64,000 bases of DNA from Streptomyces luteogriseus. Lineage in GTDB: Bacteria; Actinomycetota; Actinomycetes; Streptomycetales; Streptomycetaceae. Positions 7,643 through 16,607 of the stretch are shown piece by piece. The notes below the pieces were generated by a model. That model was not told the origin of the DNA, did no database searches, and saw only the letters and a program-made list of their open reading frames with translations. A program made the position numbers and the translations under genes. The number at the start of each line of letters is the position of its first letter. The first letter of the stretch is position 1. Where the stretch lies: positions 6,882,001-6,946,000 of the forward strand of contig NZ_JACHMS010000001.1 in the NCBI RefSeq assembly GCF_014205055.1. The letters run 5' to 3'.

Positions 7643-8449
7643 TCAGCGCATGGAGCGGGAGACCAGCCGGCGAGCCTGCCGAACCCTGCGGACGACGGCG
7701 TACCCCTTGGTCAGGGCACGGTCCCCGGCGAACGTACGGGCGATCGCGCGGCCCTCGACGACCCGCTCGAACTCCTCGATCTCCGTGCTGCGGCGCACCG
7801 TCACCCGCCGCAGCGCGTACGGCCCCTGCGCGCGCCGCGCGAGGCCGTTGCCGACGGCGAGGGCCTGGGCGTAGCCCGTCTCGCGCACCGCCTGCCGGAC
7901 CCGGCGGCTGGAGTAGCCGTAGGGGTAGGCGAACGAGGCCGGGACGGTGCCCAGTTGGTCCGAGACGATCTCCTTGCAGTGGATCAGCTCGAACCGCAGG
8001 GTGGCGTCGGAGACCTGGTCGAGCTGCGGGTGGCTGTGGCTGTGCCCGCCGATCTCGACGCCCGCCGCGGCGAGTTCGCGGACCTGGTCCCAGTCCAGCA
8101 TGGTGTCCAGGCCGCCCCCCGTGTCGTACGGCCCCCTGAGCCACCCGGTCGAGACGAACAGGGTGGCCGGGAAGCCGTGCTTGGCGAGGGCGGGGAGGGC
8201 GTGCCGGTGCACGCCCTCGTAGCCGTCGTCGAAGGTGATGAGGACCGGCCGCTCGGGCAGCGCGCGGCCGGAGCGCCAGCACGCCGCCAGTTGGGCCGTG
8301 GTGACCGGCGTGAGGCCCCGGTCGGCGAGCACCGCCATCTGCTCGGCGAACGCCTCCGGGGTCACCGACAGGGCGCGGGTCGCCTCGTTCGGGTCGGTCG
8401 CCACCGCGTGGTACATGAGGATCGGTACGCGTACGTCGGTGTCACTCAC
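7643..8449 (-). CDS. Polysaccharide deacetylase (NodB homology, CE4)
   Basis: A 268-residue carbohydrate esterase 4 enzyme that removes acetyl groups from amino sugars in a polymer. The metal-binding Asp is in TFDDGY (Asp74/Asp75) and the His pair in GGHSHSHPQL (His136, His140). There is no clear signal peptide, so it may act on an intracellular or lipid-linked glycan. It starts at a GTG that overlaps the end of the preceding glycosyltransferase gene by 8 nt, so the three genes 10258-7643 form a tightly coupled operon. It is probably a glycan-building or editing pathway rather than chitin degradation. Confidence 0.85.
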   Translation of the reverse strand: MSDTDVRVPILMYHAVATDPNEATRALSVTPEAFAEQMAVLADRGLTPVTTAQLAACWRSGRALPERPVLITFDDGYEGVHRHALPALAKHGFPATLFVSTGWLRGPYDTGGGLDTMLDWDQVRELAAAGVEIGGHSHSHPQLDQVSDATLRFELIHCKEIVSDQLGTVPASFAYPYGYSSRRVRQAVRETGYAQALAVGNGLARRAQGPYALRRVTVRRSTEIEEFERVVEGRAIARTFAGDRALTKGYAVVRRVRQARRLVSRSMR

Positions 8450-9440
8450 GGGCCGCCACCTCCACCTCGGGCACCCGGAACGTGGTCCCGCCCCGGCGCG
8501 CCCGGACGCTGCCGACGACGTAACCGCCCGCCGCCGTCAGCACCCCGGCCACGATCGCCCCCGCCCGGCCCGCACCGCCCGGCCGGGCCAGCAGGGCGTC
8601 CCGCAGTCCCCGGGCCACCCCGGCCGGCAGGACCCGCGTGGCGTACCGGCGTTCCGACTCCAGGCCCTTCTCGGCGCCGACGCTGCGCGCCACCAGGGCT
8701 TTGGAGAGGCCCTCGGCGTAGGCGCGGGTGCGGAAGTAGCGGAAGTGCTCGCGGATCTCGGGCACCCGGTGGTGGATCACCGCCCGGTCGTCGATCAGCA
8801 GCACGGCGTCGGGCCGGGCGCGGCTGAGGCGGATGCACAGTTCCGTCTCCTCACAGCCCAGCGGGCGTTTGTCGCCGTCCCTGCCGATGCCGGTGGCGAA
8901 GCCGCCCGCCGTGTCGAAGGCGCTGCGGCGGAACGAGGCGTTGCCGCCGAGCACGTTGCGCACCCGCACCCGGCCGCGCGGCAGGCCCCGGTACGTGCAG
9001 CCCACCACCCAGTCGAACTCCTCCGGGAACCAGTGCGGGCGCCGCCCCGAGGCCCAGACCGGCACCGTGCGCCCGCCCACCGCCATCACCCGCTCGTCGG
9101 TGTACGCCTCGGCGAAGTGCCGCAGCCAGTCGCGCTCGGCCACGGCGTCGTCGTCGAGGAAGGCCACGATCTCGCCGCGGGCCGCGGCGATGCCGGTGTT
9201 GCGGCCCGCGGACAGACCGCGGGGGCCCGCGTTGGCGAGCACCCGCACCACGGCATCGTCGGAGGACTCCTTGTACTCCTTGGCCAGCCGCTCCCGGAGC
9301 GTTTCGTTGTGATCGACGACCAGCAGTGTCTCCAGGGCCGGCCGCGACTGCGCGTGGACCGAGGAGACCGCGGCGAGGATGTCCTCCCAGCGGTCCTCGG
9401 TGTACGCGCAGATCACGACGGAGATGCCGGGACCGCTCAA
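8442..9440 (-). CDS. Family 2 glycosyltransferase
   Basis: A GT2 enzyme of 332 residues. It begins SGPGISVVICAYTEDRWEDI and contains VAFLDDDAVAERDWL (the DXD metal/nucleotide-sugar motif) and the later acceptor-side motif GCEETELCIRL. A C-terminal helix (GAIVAGVLTAAGGYVVGSV) may associate it with the membrane. The frame is open far upstream but that part runs over the preceding GT gene; the best start is TTG 9440, with GGGGAGAGG just upstream and a TTGA overlap with the stop of that gene. It overlaps the deacetylase gene by 8 nt. Donor and acceptor are unknown. Confidence 0.8.
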   Translation of the reverse strand: MSGPGISVVICAYTEDRWEDILAAVSSVHAQSRPALETLLVVDHNETLRERLAKEYKESSDDAVVRVLANAGPRGLSAGRNTGIAAARGEIVAFLDDDAVAERDWLRHFAEAYTDERVMAVGGRTVPVWASGRRPHWFPEEFDWVVGCTYRGLPRGRVRVRNVLGGNASFRRSAFDTAGGFATGIGRDGDKRPLGCEETELCIRLSRARPDAVLLIDDRAVIHHRVPEIREHFRYFRTRAYAEGLSKALVARSVGAEKGLESERRYATRVLPAGVARGLRDALLARPGGAGRAGAIVAGVLTAAGGYVVGSVRARRGGTTFRVPEVEVAARE

Positions 9441-10258
9441 GACACCTCTCCCCGCATCGCGGCCGGCATCGGCGAATGGGGCGAACGGCGGCGCAGCGCA
9501 CGGCGGTTGGAGCGTTCCTGAAGGATCACCCGGAGTACGCGCAGGCCGTCCCGCACGGCCCGCAGATTGCTGACGCCGTGAATGCGGAGGTACTCGTGGC
9601 TCGGGATCTCCTGCACCCTGAGCCCGGCCTTGACGACGCGGATGTTCATCAGGGTCTCGACCTCGAAGCCGGTGCAGTCGAGGTCGATCTTGTCGAGGCA
9701 GTGCCTCCAGAACGCGTTGTAGCCGTAGCAGAGGTCGGTGTAGCGGGCGCCGAACTTGCGGTTGACGGCCGTGCACAGCGCCCAGTTGCCGAGCTTGCGG
9801 ATGAAGGTCATGTCGTCGGTGCCGCCGCCGTTGGCGAAGCGGGAGCCCTTGGCGAAGTCCGCGCCGGAGACCAGGGCGGAGACGTAACTGAGGATCTCGC
9901 CCCCGTCCGCCGAGCCGTCCGCGTCGATCATCACGATGATGTCGCCGGTGCAGGCCTGGAACCCGGTGATCAGGGCGTCGCCCTTGCCCTTGCCGCGCTG
10001 TTCGACGACCTTCACCTCGGGCCACAGCTCGCGGGCCACCTGGACGGTGTTGTCGGTGGAGTTGCCGTCGACCAGGACCACTTCGTGGATCCAGTCGGGC
10101 AGTGTCTTGAAGACGTACGGAAGGTTCTCCGCCTCGTTCATCGCCGGGATGACCACGCTCACCGGCGGCGCTATGGCCAGGTGCGAGGAGACGGGCCGGT
10201 ACTTCCCGGCGACCGGCGGATGCTGCTCCGCGGCGGCCGGCTGCAGAACTGAGCTCAT
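9437..10258 (-). CDS. GT2 glycosyltransferase, dolichol-phosphate-sugar synthase-like
   Basis: A 273-residue GT2 enzyme close to the DPM1/polyprenyl-phosphate glycosyltransferase group. Motifs are VVIPAMNEAENLPYV at the N-terminus, VVLVDGNSTDNTV, RGKGKGDALITGF, and MIDADGSADGGEI as the DXD motif, followed by FAKGSRFANGGGTDDMT. No membrane anchor is visible. It likely transfers a sugar from a nucleotide donor to a lipid or glycan acceptor. It is the first gene of the GT-GT-deacetylase operon and is separated by 567 bp from the divergent lipase gene. Confidence 0.85.
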   Translation of the reverse strand: MSSVLQPAAAEQHPPVAGKYRPVSSHLAIAPPVSVVIPAMNEAENLPYVFKTLPDWIHEVVLVDGNSTDNTVQVARELWPEVKVVEQRGKGKGDALITGFQACTGDIIVMIDADGSADGGEILSYVSALVSGADFAKGSRFANGGGTDDMTFIRKLGNWALCTAVNRKFGARYTDLCYGYNAFWRHCLDKIDLDCTGFEVETLMNIRVVKAGLRVQEIPSHEYLRIHGVSNLRAVRDGLRVLRVILQERSNRRALRRRSPHSPMPAAMRGEVS

Positions 10259-10634
10259 GAGTCTGGTCCCTCTCGTCCGGTGGACCGCCCCCCCAGGGCA
10301 GTCCGGATCCAGTCCGGTTCGAAAGGGGGGTTCTCACTCGAGGCACGCCGACATGGAGCTTCGGGCACGCCGGGTGAGCTGGCAAAGCTGGCCGGCGGCG
10401 AAAACGGCAGCCGACCGCGCGGCACGGCCCGGAGACAGTTGCAGATCACCGAGCACGGCACCCCCCTACCGCGCCCCGCGCCGGTTCGTCGCGGTCCTTG
10501 AGCCCTCCCCTAGAGCCGCGTACTGACGGACCGATGCGGGTGAGATGTATGACGGTATTGACGATTGAACCCGTATGGCAAGACCTGGAACGGCCGTTCA
10601 CGTTTTTGTTGGTTTGGCCGTTGCGTCAGGTGCC

Positions 10635-10647
10635 TTGCGCGACGCAA
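10635..10647. promoter_or_regulatory. TTGCGCGACGCAA palindrome
   Basis: A perfect 5-bp inverted repeat with a 3-nt centre. TTGCG also occurs alone at 10621 and TTGCA just after the palindrome. This looks like an operator of a LacI- or GntR-type protein, but no regulator is identified. Confidence 0.35.
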
Positions 10648-10668
10648 GTTGCACGTTCCCGTCCCATA

Positions 10669-10715
10669 AACATGCGTTCCCCGGAGGCGATCAGGGCCTG
10701 CGGGGAACGCATGTT
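10669..10715. promoter_or_regulatory. Perfect 14-bp inverted repeat with 19-nt loop
   Basis: AACATGCGTTCCCC (10669-10682) is exactly repeated in reverse complement at 10702-10715. It is between divergent genes, so it does not follow any coding region as a terminator would. It could be a hairpin in the 5' leader of the lipase mRNA, an operator, or part of a small RNA. Confidence 0.55.
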
Positions 10716-10825
10716 CAGATGTCCGCGATGTGCAGGAGTCGCAACAGACTTGGCATGAACACTTCCTGTCAACACGCGTAGCTGCTACGACGGTTATGGC
10801 AGAGATCCTGCTAAAGGGAGGTTCC

Positions 10826-11632
10826 ATGAGACGTTCCCGACTTGTCGTCCTCGTGAGCTCGCTCCTCCTCGCCGTCGGCACCGCCCTGACCGGGGCAGCG
10901 ACGGCGCAGGCGTCCTCACTCGCCGCAACTGGCGGCTACGTGGCGCTCGGTGACTCCTATTCCTCGGGAGTCGGAGCCGGCAGCTACATCAGTTCCAGCG
11001 GCGACTGCAAGCGCAGCACCCAGGCCTATCCCTACCTCTGGGCCGCCGCCCACTCACCCTCGACCTTCGACTTCACCGCCTGCTCGGGCGCCCGAACGGG
11101 TGATGTTCTGGCGGGTCAGCTCACTCCGCTCAGCGCCTCCACCGCCCTCGTCTCCATCAGCGTCGGCGGCAACGACGCCGGATTCGCCGACGTCATGACG
11201 ACCTGCGTGACCCAGTCCGACAGCTCCTGCGTCTCCCGTATCAACACCGCCCGGGCATACGTGGACTCCACACTGCCCGGCAAGCTCGACGGTGTGTACT
11301 CGGCCATCCGCTCCAAGGCCCCCGCCGCCCGGGTCGTCGTCCTCGGCTACCCCCGCTTCTACAAGCTCGGCGCCACCTGCCTCGGTCTGTCCGAGACCAA
11401 GCGCAAGGCCATCAACGACGCCTCCGACCACCTCAACACCACCATCGCCAAGCGCGCCGCGAACCACGGCTTCGCGTTCGGCGACGTACGCACCACCTTC
11501 ACCGGCCACGAGATCTGCTCCGGCGACTCCTGGCTGCACAGCGTCAGCTGGCTGAACATCGGCGAGTCGTACCATCCGAAGGCCCCCGGCCAGTCGGGCG
11601 GCTACCTGCCCGTGCTCAACAGCAACGACTGA
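10826..11632 (+). CDS. Secreted SGNH/GDSL lipase
   Basis: A 268-residue extracellular lipase of the SGNH hydrolase fold. The signal peptide covers ~30 residues and ends TAQAS. Block I is ALGDSYSSG with the nucleophilic Ser, block III is VGGNDAG with the oxyanion-hole Gly/Asn, and block V is SYHPKAPGQ with the catalytic His; an Asp three residues earlier is replaced by Glu/Ser context. Six cysteines suggest three disulfides. It matches the size and motifs of the known S. rimosus and S. coelicolor SGNH lipases. The ATG follows AAAGGGAGG. It ends 4 bp from the convergent kinase gene. Confidence 0.9.
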   Translation: MRRSRLVVLVSSLLLAVGTALTGAATAQASSLAATGGYVALGDSYSSGVGAGSYISSSGDCKRSTQAYPYLWAAAHSPSTFDFTACSGARTGDVLAGQLTPLSASTALVSISVGGNDAGFADVMTTCVTQSDSSCVSRINTARAYVDSTLPGKLDGVYSAIRSKAPAARVVVLGYPRFYKLGATCLGLSETKRKAINDASDHLNTTIAKRAANHGFAFGDVRTTFTGHEICSGDSWLHSVSWLNIGESYHPKAPGQSGGYLPVLNSND

Positions 11633-11636
11633 CCGC

Positions 11637-13271
11637 TCACCCGGAGTCCGGGTCCGAGTTCGACTCCGGATCCGAGCCCGGGTCCGAGCCGGAGGGAGAA
11701 GGGGAGGCCCCGCCCGTCGGGGTCTCCGTCTCGCACGTCACCGAGAACGGCACCGACTCGGACGTCGTCCGCACCGGCTCGCGCACCTCGACGCCGATCT
11801 CGTTCTCGAACGTCCCGCTCTCCTCCTCGGTCGTCACCCGCACCGTGTCCCGCTTCGAACGGCCGCCGCCCTCGGCGAACGACAGCGTCTTCCAGCCCCC
11901 GTCGAGCACCTGGCCGTCCTGGGTCACCCAGCGGTAGCTCACCTCGGCCGGCAGCCGGCCCACCGTGAGTGTCGCCGTGAACTCGGGCGCCCGGGCGTTC
12001 GGCGGCGGACACGGGCCCGAGTAGTCCGTGCGCCGGCCCTGCAGGGCGACCCGCACCGACTGCGGCGGCGCACTGCTCTCCTTCGACTCGCTCGGCGTCG
12101 GGGTCGGGGACGGGCTGGACTTCTCCGTCCCGGTGTTCGGCGGCGGACTCTTGGTCGCCGTCGGCGTACCGTTCCCCGCGCCCTGGTCGTTGCCGTCGGA
12201 ACCGTCCCCGTCGTTCAGCAGCACGTACGTCAGCCCGCCCACCGCGAGCGCCAGTGCGATCACGCCCGCGACCAGCACCCGCCCGGCCCTGCGCTCCCCG
12301 TCCCGGCCGGTGGCCGTCGTGGTCGCGGCCGGCCCGGACGCCGAACGGCCGGGGAAGGGCATCGGGGGAGTGGGCGCGGGCTCGGGATGGCCCACGGCGG
12401 TCGGCGCGAACGGAACCGCCCGTGTGGTGTCCGCGCGCGGCGCACCGCCCGCGGCGACGACCCGCAGATCCTCCTCGGCCCGCTCGGGCGGCAACCGCTG
12501 CTCCGGATCCTTGCGCAGCAGCCCCTCGATCACCGGGGCGAGCGGCCCGGCCCGGTACGGCGGCGGCAACTCCTCGTCGACGATCGCCCGCAGCGTGCTC
12601 AGCGGGGTGTCGTGCCGGAAGGGGGAGTGGCCCTCGACCGCCGCGTACAGCAGCACCCCGAGCGACCACAGGTCCGACTCCGGGCCCGGTGTACGGCCCA
12701 GGGCCCGCTCCGGGGCGAGGAACTCGGGCGAGCCGATGACCTCACCGGTCATGGTCAGCGCCGAACTGCCCTCGACCATGGCGATGCCGAAGTCGGTGAG
12801 CACGATCCGGCCGTCGTTGGAGATCAGCACGTTGGCCGGCTTCACGTCGCGGTGCAGCACCCCGGCCTCGTGCGCGGACCGCAGCGCGGCCAGCACCTCG
12901 GCGCCGATGTGCGCGGCGCGCTGCGGTGCCATCGGGCCCTCGGCGTCGAGGACCTCGGCCAGGGAGAGGCCGCGGACCAGCTCCATGACGATCCACGGCC
13001 GGCCGTCGTCCGTGGCCACGTCGTACACGGTCACGACGTTGCGGTTGGCGACCCGGGCCGCCGCCCACGCCTCCCGCTCCAGTCGCGCGTACATCCGCTG
13101 CACGTCGTCACCCGCGAGGCCGGACGGGGCGCGCACCTCCTTGACGGCGACCTCGCGGTTCAGCACCTCGTCGCGGGCGCGCCACACCGTTCCCATGCCA
13201 CCCTCGCCCAGCGGTGCCAGGAGCCGGTAGCGGCCCGCGATCACACGCTCATGGCCCGGTTCTTCGAACAC
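11637..13271 (-). CDS. Membrane Ser/Thr protein kinase
   Basis: A 544-residue Hanks-type kinase. The Gly-rich loop is LGEGGMGTVW, the ATP lysine is Lys44 (VAVKEV), the catalytic loop is HRDVKPANVL with Asp142, and DFGIA starts the activation segment. After ~280 residues comes a Pro-rich juxtamembrane stretch, one membrane helix (VLVAGVIALALAVGGLTYVL, about residues 333-352), and an extracellular Ser/Pro/Thr-rich part with an immunoglobulin-like domain and an Asp/Ser-rich tail. PASTA repeats are absent, so it does not bind muropeptides in the PknB way. The start is GTG. Ligand and substrates are unknown. Confidence 0.9.
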   Translation of the reverse strand: MFEEPGHERVIAGRYRLLAPLGEGGMGTVWRARDEVLNREVAVKEVRAPSGLAGDDVQRMYARLEREAWAAARVANRNVVTVYDVATDDGRPWIVMELVRGLSLAEVLDAEGPMAPQRAAHIGAEVLAALRSAHEAGVLHRDVKPANVLISNDGRIVLTDFGIAMVEGSSALTMTGEVIGSPEFLAPERALGRTPGPESDLWSLGVLLYAAVEGHSPFRHDTPLSTLRAIVDEELPPPYRAGPLAPVIEGLLRKDPEQRLPPERAEEDLRVVAAGGAPRADTTRAVPFAPTAVGHPEPAPTPPMPFPGRSASGPAATTTATGRDGERRAGRVLVAGVIALALAVGGLTYVLLNDGDGSDGNDQGAGNGTPTATKSPPPNTGTEKSSPSPTPTPSESKESSAPPQSVRVALQGRRTDYSGPCPPPNARAPEFTATLTVGRLPAEVSYRWVTQDGQVLDGGWKTLSFAEGGGRSKRDTVRVTTEEESGTFENEIGVEVREPVRTTSESVPFSVTCETETPTGGASPSPSGSDPGSDPESNSDPDSG

Positions 13272-13385
13272 GGCGCCCCCATTCGCAGCCGGGCGAAATC
13301 TTCATGGGGTGTGTCTTCCCCATGAGGTCGGTTTTCCTCACGACGCCCGCTTTTCTCCTGACGTCCGATCTCTCACGAACGTAAC

Positions 13386-14990
13386 TCAGCCGAGTGCGGA
13401 TGCCGCCCCCTTGAACACCAGTCCGGCCCCGAGAACCACCACGGCGAAGGCCGAACCGAGCGGTGCGGTGCGGCGCACCAGGGCCGCCATCGGGCCTCCC
13501 GTCCAGCGGGGGCGCCGGTCCAGGAGCCGGGTCATGCCGCTGCCCGCCTTGACGACGGCGTACCCGGCGGCCGTGAGGGTGAGCGCCAGCCCGACGCCGT
13601 ACGCGACGACGAGCAGCAGACCGAACCAGGCCTGCCCGAGGGCGGCGGCGCCGACCAGCACCACCACGGCGGACGGGCTGGGCACGAGACCGCCCGCGAA
13701 GCCCATGAGGATCGTGCCGCGCAGGGTGGGGGCGATGGCGTGGCTGTGGGTGGAACCGCCGTGGGTGTGCTCGACCGTGTGGGGGTGGGAGTGGGGGTGG
13801 CTGTGATCGTGCGGGTGGTCGTGCTTGTGGTCGTGGTCGTGGTCGTGCTTGTCGTGATGGTCGTGGTCGTGGGTGTGGCCGTCGTGGTCGTGGGTGTGGC
13901 TTCCGTGGCCGTGAGGGTGGCCGTGCTGATGACCCTGCGGGTGGTGGGTGTGCGCGCGGTTGCGCAGGGCGCGGCGGACCAGGCTCGCGCCCGCCAGCGT
14001 CACCAGGAGACCGCTGGCGACGCCGAGCCAGGCGATCACCGAGGGCGCCGCCGCCGAGCCGGCCGTCACCAGCAGGCCCAGGGCGACCACGCCCAGGGTG
14101 TGTGTGATGGTCACCGAGGCGGCCATGGGCAGGACGTCCTTCATCCGGGCCTGGCCGCCCCGGGCCGCCGCCGTCGCGGCCATGATGGTCTTGCCGTGGC
14201 CCGGGGCGAGCGCGTGCATCGCACCCAGGACGACGGCGATGAGCAGGGCCAGCGCGGCGAAACCGGCGGTGAGGTCCTGCCGGGCCACCAGGTCGTCCAG
14301 GGCACGCGTCCAGCGGTCCGCGCCGCGCGGGAGCACGGAGGCCGCGGGGGCGTCCGACTCCTCCTCGGCGAGGGCGGCGCCGCCGGGACGCACCCGCAGG
14401 GCGGCCGACGCGGTGTCGGCCGGTGAGGAGAGCAACTCCTCCGGATAGCTGGTCAGTTCGTCCGAGATCGACTTCTCCGGCACGTCCGAGGCGGCGAGTG
14501 TCATACGGTCGCCCCGTGCCGTGATCTCCCGCCAGCCCGGGCCGGTCGAGGCACCAGCGCCGCGGAAGCCGACCGACAGGGTCTTCTCGTCCGACGGGAG
14601 CGGCGCGGTCAGCTCGCACTCCACCCGGAGGGTGTCGAGCCCCGCCTGTCCGGGCCGCACACGCGCGTGGCTGCGCTCGGCGGTGAGGGCGACTCCGCGT
14701 CCGTCGACGGTCGCCCGGCTGTCCTCGGCGGCGGTGGCGCACCGCTCGCGGGCCCACATGGCGATGCCCAGCCGTTCGATGTCCGGTCCCGCCTGGGTCG
14801 CCGGGATCTCGGCGAGGTCCTCGACGTGGTGGACCCGCAGTTCGCCGGGGGCGGCGACCAGGCCGTCGTAGCGGTTGACGGTGAAGTTGCCCAGCGGGTG
14901 GGCGCTCGCCGTGGCGGCGGGCAGCAGGGTGAGCGCGCAGGCGGCCGTGAGGACGGCGGCGCCGGACGCGAACAGCCGGCGCAGGGTCAC
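13386..14990 (-). CDS. NicO/RcnA-type nickel-cobalt transporter with His-rich loop
   Basis: A 534-residue membrane protein. The signal-like start is followed by HPLGNFTVNRYDGL and an exported domain of ~220 residues. The membrane part carries the NicO signature ALLIAVVLGAMHALAPGHGKT and later GGLVPSPSAVVVL. Between them, residues ~344-417 form a very His/Asp-rich cytoplasmic or periplasmic loop (repeated HDHDH and HPHSHPH), a metal-binding reservoir typical of RcnA. It may export or import Ni/Co or another divalent metal. It follows the TPR gene with a 4-bp ATGA overlap and belongs to the DUF4331-TPR-transporter cluster next to the sigma factor. Confidence 0.85.
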   Translation of the reverse strand: MTLRRLFASGAAVLTAACALTLLPAATASAHPLGNFTVNRYDGLVAAPGELRVHHVEDLAEIPATQAGPDIERLGIAMWARERCATAAEDSRATVDGRGVALTAERSHARVRPGQAGLDTLRVECELTAPLPSDEKTLSVGFRGAGASTGPGWREITARGDRMTLAASDVPEKSISDELTSYPEELLSSPADTASAALRVRPGGAALAEEESDAPAASVLPRGADRWTRALDDLVARQDLTAGFAALALLIAVVLGAMHALAPGHGKTIMAATAAARGGQARMKDVLPMAASVTITHTLGVVALGLLVTAGSAAAPSVIAWLGVASGLLVTLAGASLVRRALRNRAHTHHPQGHQHGHPHGHGSHTHDHDGHTHDHDHHDKHDHDHDHKHDHPHDHSHPHSHPHTVEHTHGGSTHSHAIAPTLRGTILMGFAGGLVPSPSAVVVLVGAAALGQAWFGLLLVVAYGVGLALTLTAAGYAVVKAGSGMTRLLDRRPRWTGGPMAALVRRTAPLGSAFAVVVLGAGLVFKGAASALG

Positions 14991-16501
14991 CGGTTCCCCT
15001 CCAGGTCCTTGAGTGCGGTACGGGCCTCACGCGCGCCGAGGGGCGAGAAGCCGGGGTTCAGGTCCAGCGCGGCCTTCAGACGCGACCGGGCCCCGCGATC
15101 GTCACCGGTGGCCCGCTCGATGACGCCGCGGTGGTAGAGGAAGACGGCGTTGCGGTAGCCGGTGGCGGTCGCCCGGCGGGCGTACGGCAGGGCCTCCTCG
15201 TCACGGCCGTTGACGTGCAGGGCCCAGGCGAGCGCGTCGGCGGTGTGCACGCTGTGGCGGCGGTCCCACTCGGCGCGGGCGGCGCGCAGGGCCTCCTTCT
15301 TGTCGCCGTGGTCGGCGGCGGCCATGGCCGTCTCGAGGTCGGTGTTGGCGCCGCCGGCGCGGGCGAGGGCCGTCCAGGCGTCGACGAGGGCGTACTGGTC
15401 GCCGGCCTTCGCCCGGTCGCCGTCGGCGCCGCGGTCCTCGTACAGCTCGCCGAGGGCGACGAGCGGGCCGGGCAGCGGGAACCGGGCGACGACCTGCTCC
15501 AGCCCCCGCACGGCGGCCGTCCGGTCACCGCTCGCCGCCTGGGCGCGGGCACGGCCCTCCAGGGCGGGCAGATACGCGTCGTCGGCGGCGAGGGCACGGG
15601 CGTAGTGGCCGAGAGCCGTCTTGTACTCGCCCTGGTTCCAGGCGAGTTGACCGAGGGCGGTGGCGACGTACGCGACGTCGGCGGGGGCGTGCGCCGAGTT
15701 GAGGGCGCGCTCCAGCACCTCGCGCGCCGTGCGGACGTCGCCGCGCAGCTCGCGCACGTACGCGTACCGCGTGAAGACGGGTATCCCGGGGCGCCTGTCG
15801 TCGGCGGTGTCGGCGGCCTTCGAGGCGTCGTCGTACCGGCCGAGTTCGACGAGGGCGTCGATCCGGGTGCACAGGGCGCGTTCGTTGTAGGGGTTCTGCT
15901 TCAGGGCCCGCTCGGCATGGGCCAGGGCGCCGGGGAAGTCGTGCCGGGCGGCGGCGAGGGCGGCCTGCCCGGCCAGGGCCTGGTCGTTGCCGGGCTCCAG
16001 TCCGAGGGACCGCTTCAGGGCGCGCTGGGCCTGCGGATACCGGGAGGGGTCGCCCTTCGTACGGGCCTGCTCGACGTAGGCGACCCCGAGGGTGGCCCAG
16101 CTGCCGAAGTCCTTCGGCTGGGCCCGCAGATGCTTCTGCAGGGAGGCGATGCCCGCGTCGAGGTCCCCCCGGGCGAGATCGCCGGGCGACAGCGCCCCGG
16201 CCGCGGACACGGCGTCGACACCGGCCCCGCGGTCCTGCGCACCCCCGACCGCGATGGCCCCACCGGTCACCGCGACCGCCAGCAGCACGGCGCACCCGGC
16301 CACATGCAGGGCCCGCCACCGCCGCCCCCCGTCGGCGGCCCGCCGCACCGCCGCGACCCGTTGATCGACGCCGGGCCCGGGGGCGGAGCCGCTCCCGGTG
16401 CCGCCCTCCCGCTCCCCGGTGATCCCGGGCTCCGGGTCCGTCGACGGCACGCGGTCGTCGTCGGGCCTCTCCGGTGTGCTGTCGGTCGGACGCGGAGGCA
16501 T
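14987..16501 (-). CDS. TPR-repeat protein, membrane-anchored
   Basis: A 504-residue protein. A Pro/Asp/Gly-rich cytoplasmic N-terminus (~80 residues) precedes one membrane helix (ALHVAGCAVLLAVAVTGGAIAV). The rest is a chain of tetratricopeptide repeats, recognisable in WATLGVAYVEQARTKGD, ALAHAERALKQNPYNERAL and LGHYARALAADDAYLPALEGRAR. TPRs mediate protein-protein contacts, so this is probably a scaffold on the outer face of the membrane. The stop overlaps the start of the NicO transporter gene (ATGA). DUF4331-TPR-NicO genes appear to be a functional unit. Confidence 0.85.
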   Translation of the reverse strand: MPPRPTDSTPERPDDDRVPSTDPEPGITGEREGGTGSGSAPGPGVDQRVAAVRRAADGGRRWRALHVAGCAVLLAVAVTGGAIAVGGAQDRGAGVDAVSAAGALSPGDLARGDLDAGIASLQKHLRAQPKDFGSWATLGVAYVEQARTKGDPSRYPQAQRALKRSLGLEPGNDQALAGQAALAAARHDFPGALAHAERALKQNPYNERALCTRIDALVELGRYDDASKAADTADDRRPGIPVFTRYAYVRELRGDVRTAREVLERALNSAHAPADVAYVATALGQLAWNQGEYKTALGHYARALAADDAYLPALEGRARAQAASGDRTAAVRGLEQVVARFPLPGPLVALGELYEDRGADGDRAKAGDQYALVDAWTALARAGGANTDLETAMAAADHGDKKEALRAARAEWDRRHSVHTADALAWALHVNGRDEEALPYARRATATGYRNAVFLYHRGVIERATGDDRGARSRLKAALDLNPGFSPLGAREARTALKDLEGNR

Positions 16502-16607
16502 GACCTCTCCTCGATCGGATGGGCTGGTGCGGGAGTGGAGTCGGCGGCGCGGCCCGCGCCGTGGGGGATGGGGAACGGGCCGCGCCAGTCCGTGAGAGCG
16601 GAGCGGG

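Larger units (their letters stand above)
10259..10825. other. 567-bp divergent intergenic region
   Basis: No credible gene was found here. The region separates the GT operon (leftward) from the SGNH lipase gene (rightward) and should hold both promoters. It is notably less GC-rich around 10550-10800. It contains a perfect TTGCG-CGA-CGCAA palindrome at 10635-10647 and a perfect 14-bp inverted repeat at 10669-10715, annotated separately. Confidence 0.6.

Noticed and set aside
5450..8827. A 1125-codon open frame on the plus strand
   Set aside because: It runs antisense to four genes with clear motifs (DUF72, AAA, deacetylase, GT2). Long shadow frames are expected at >70% GC.
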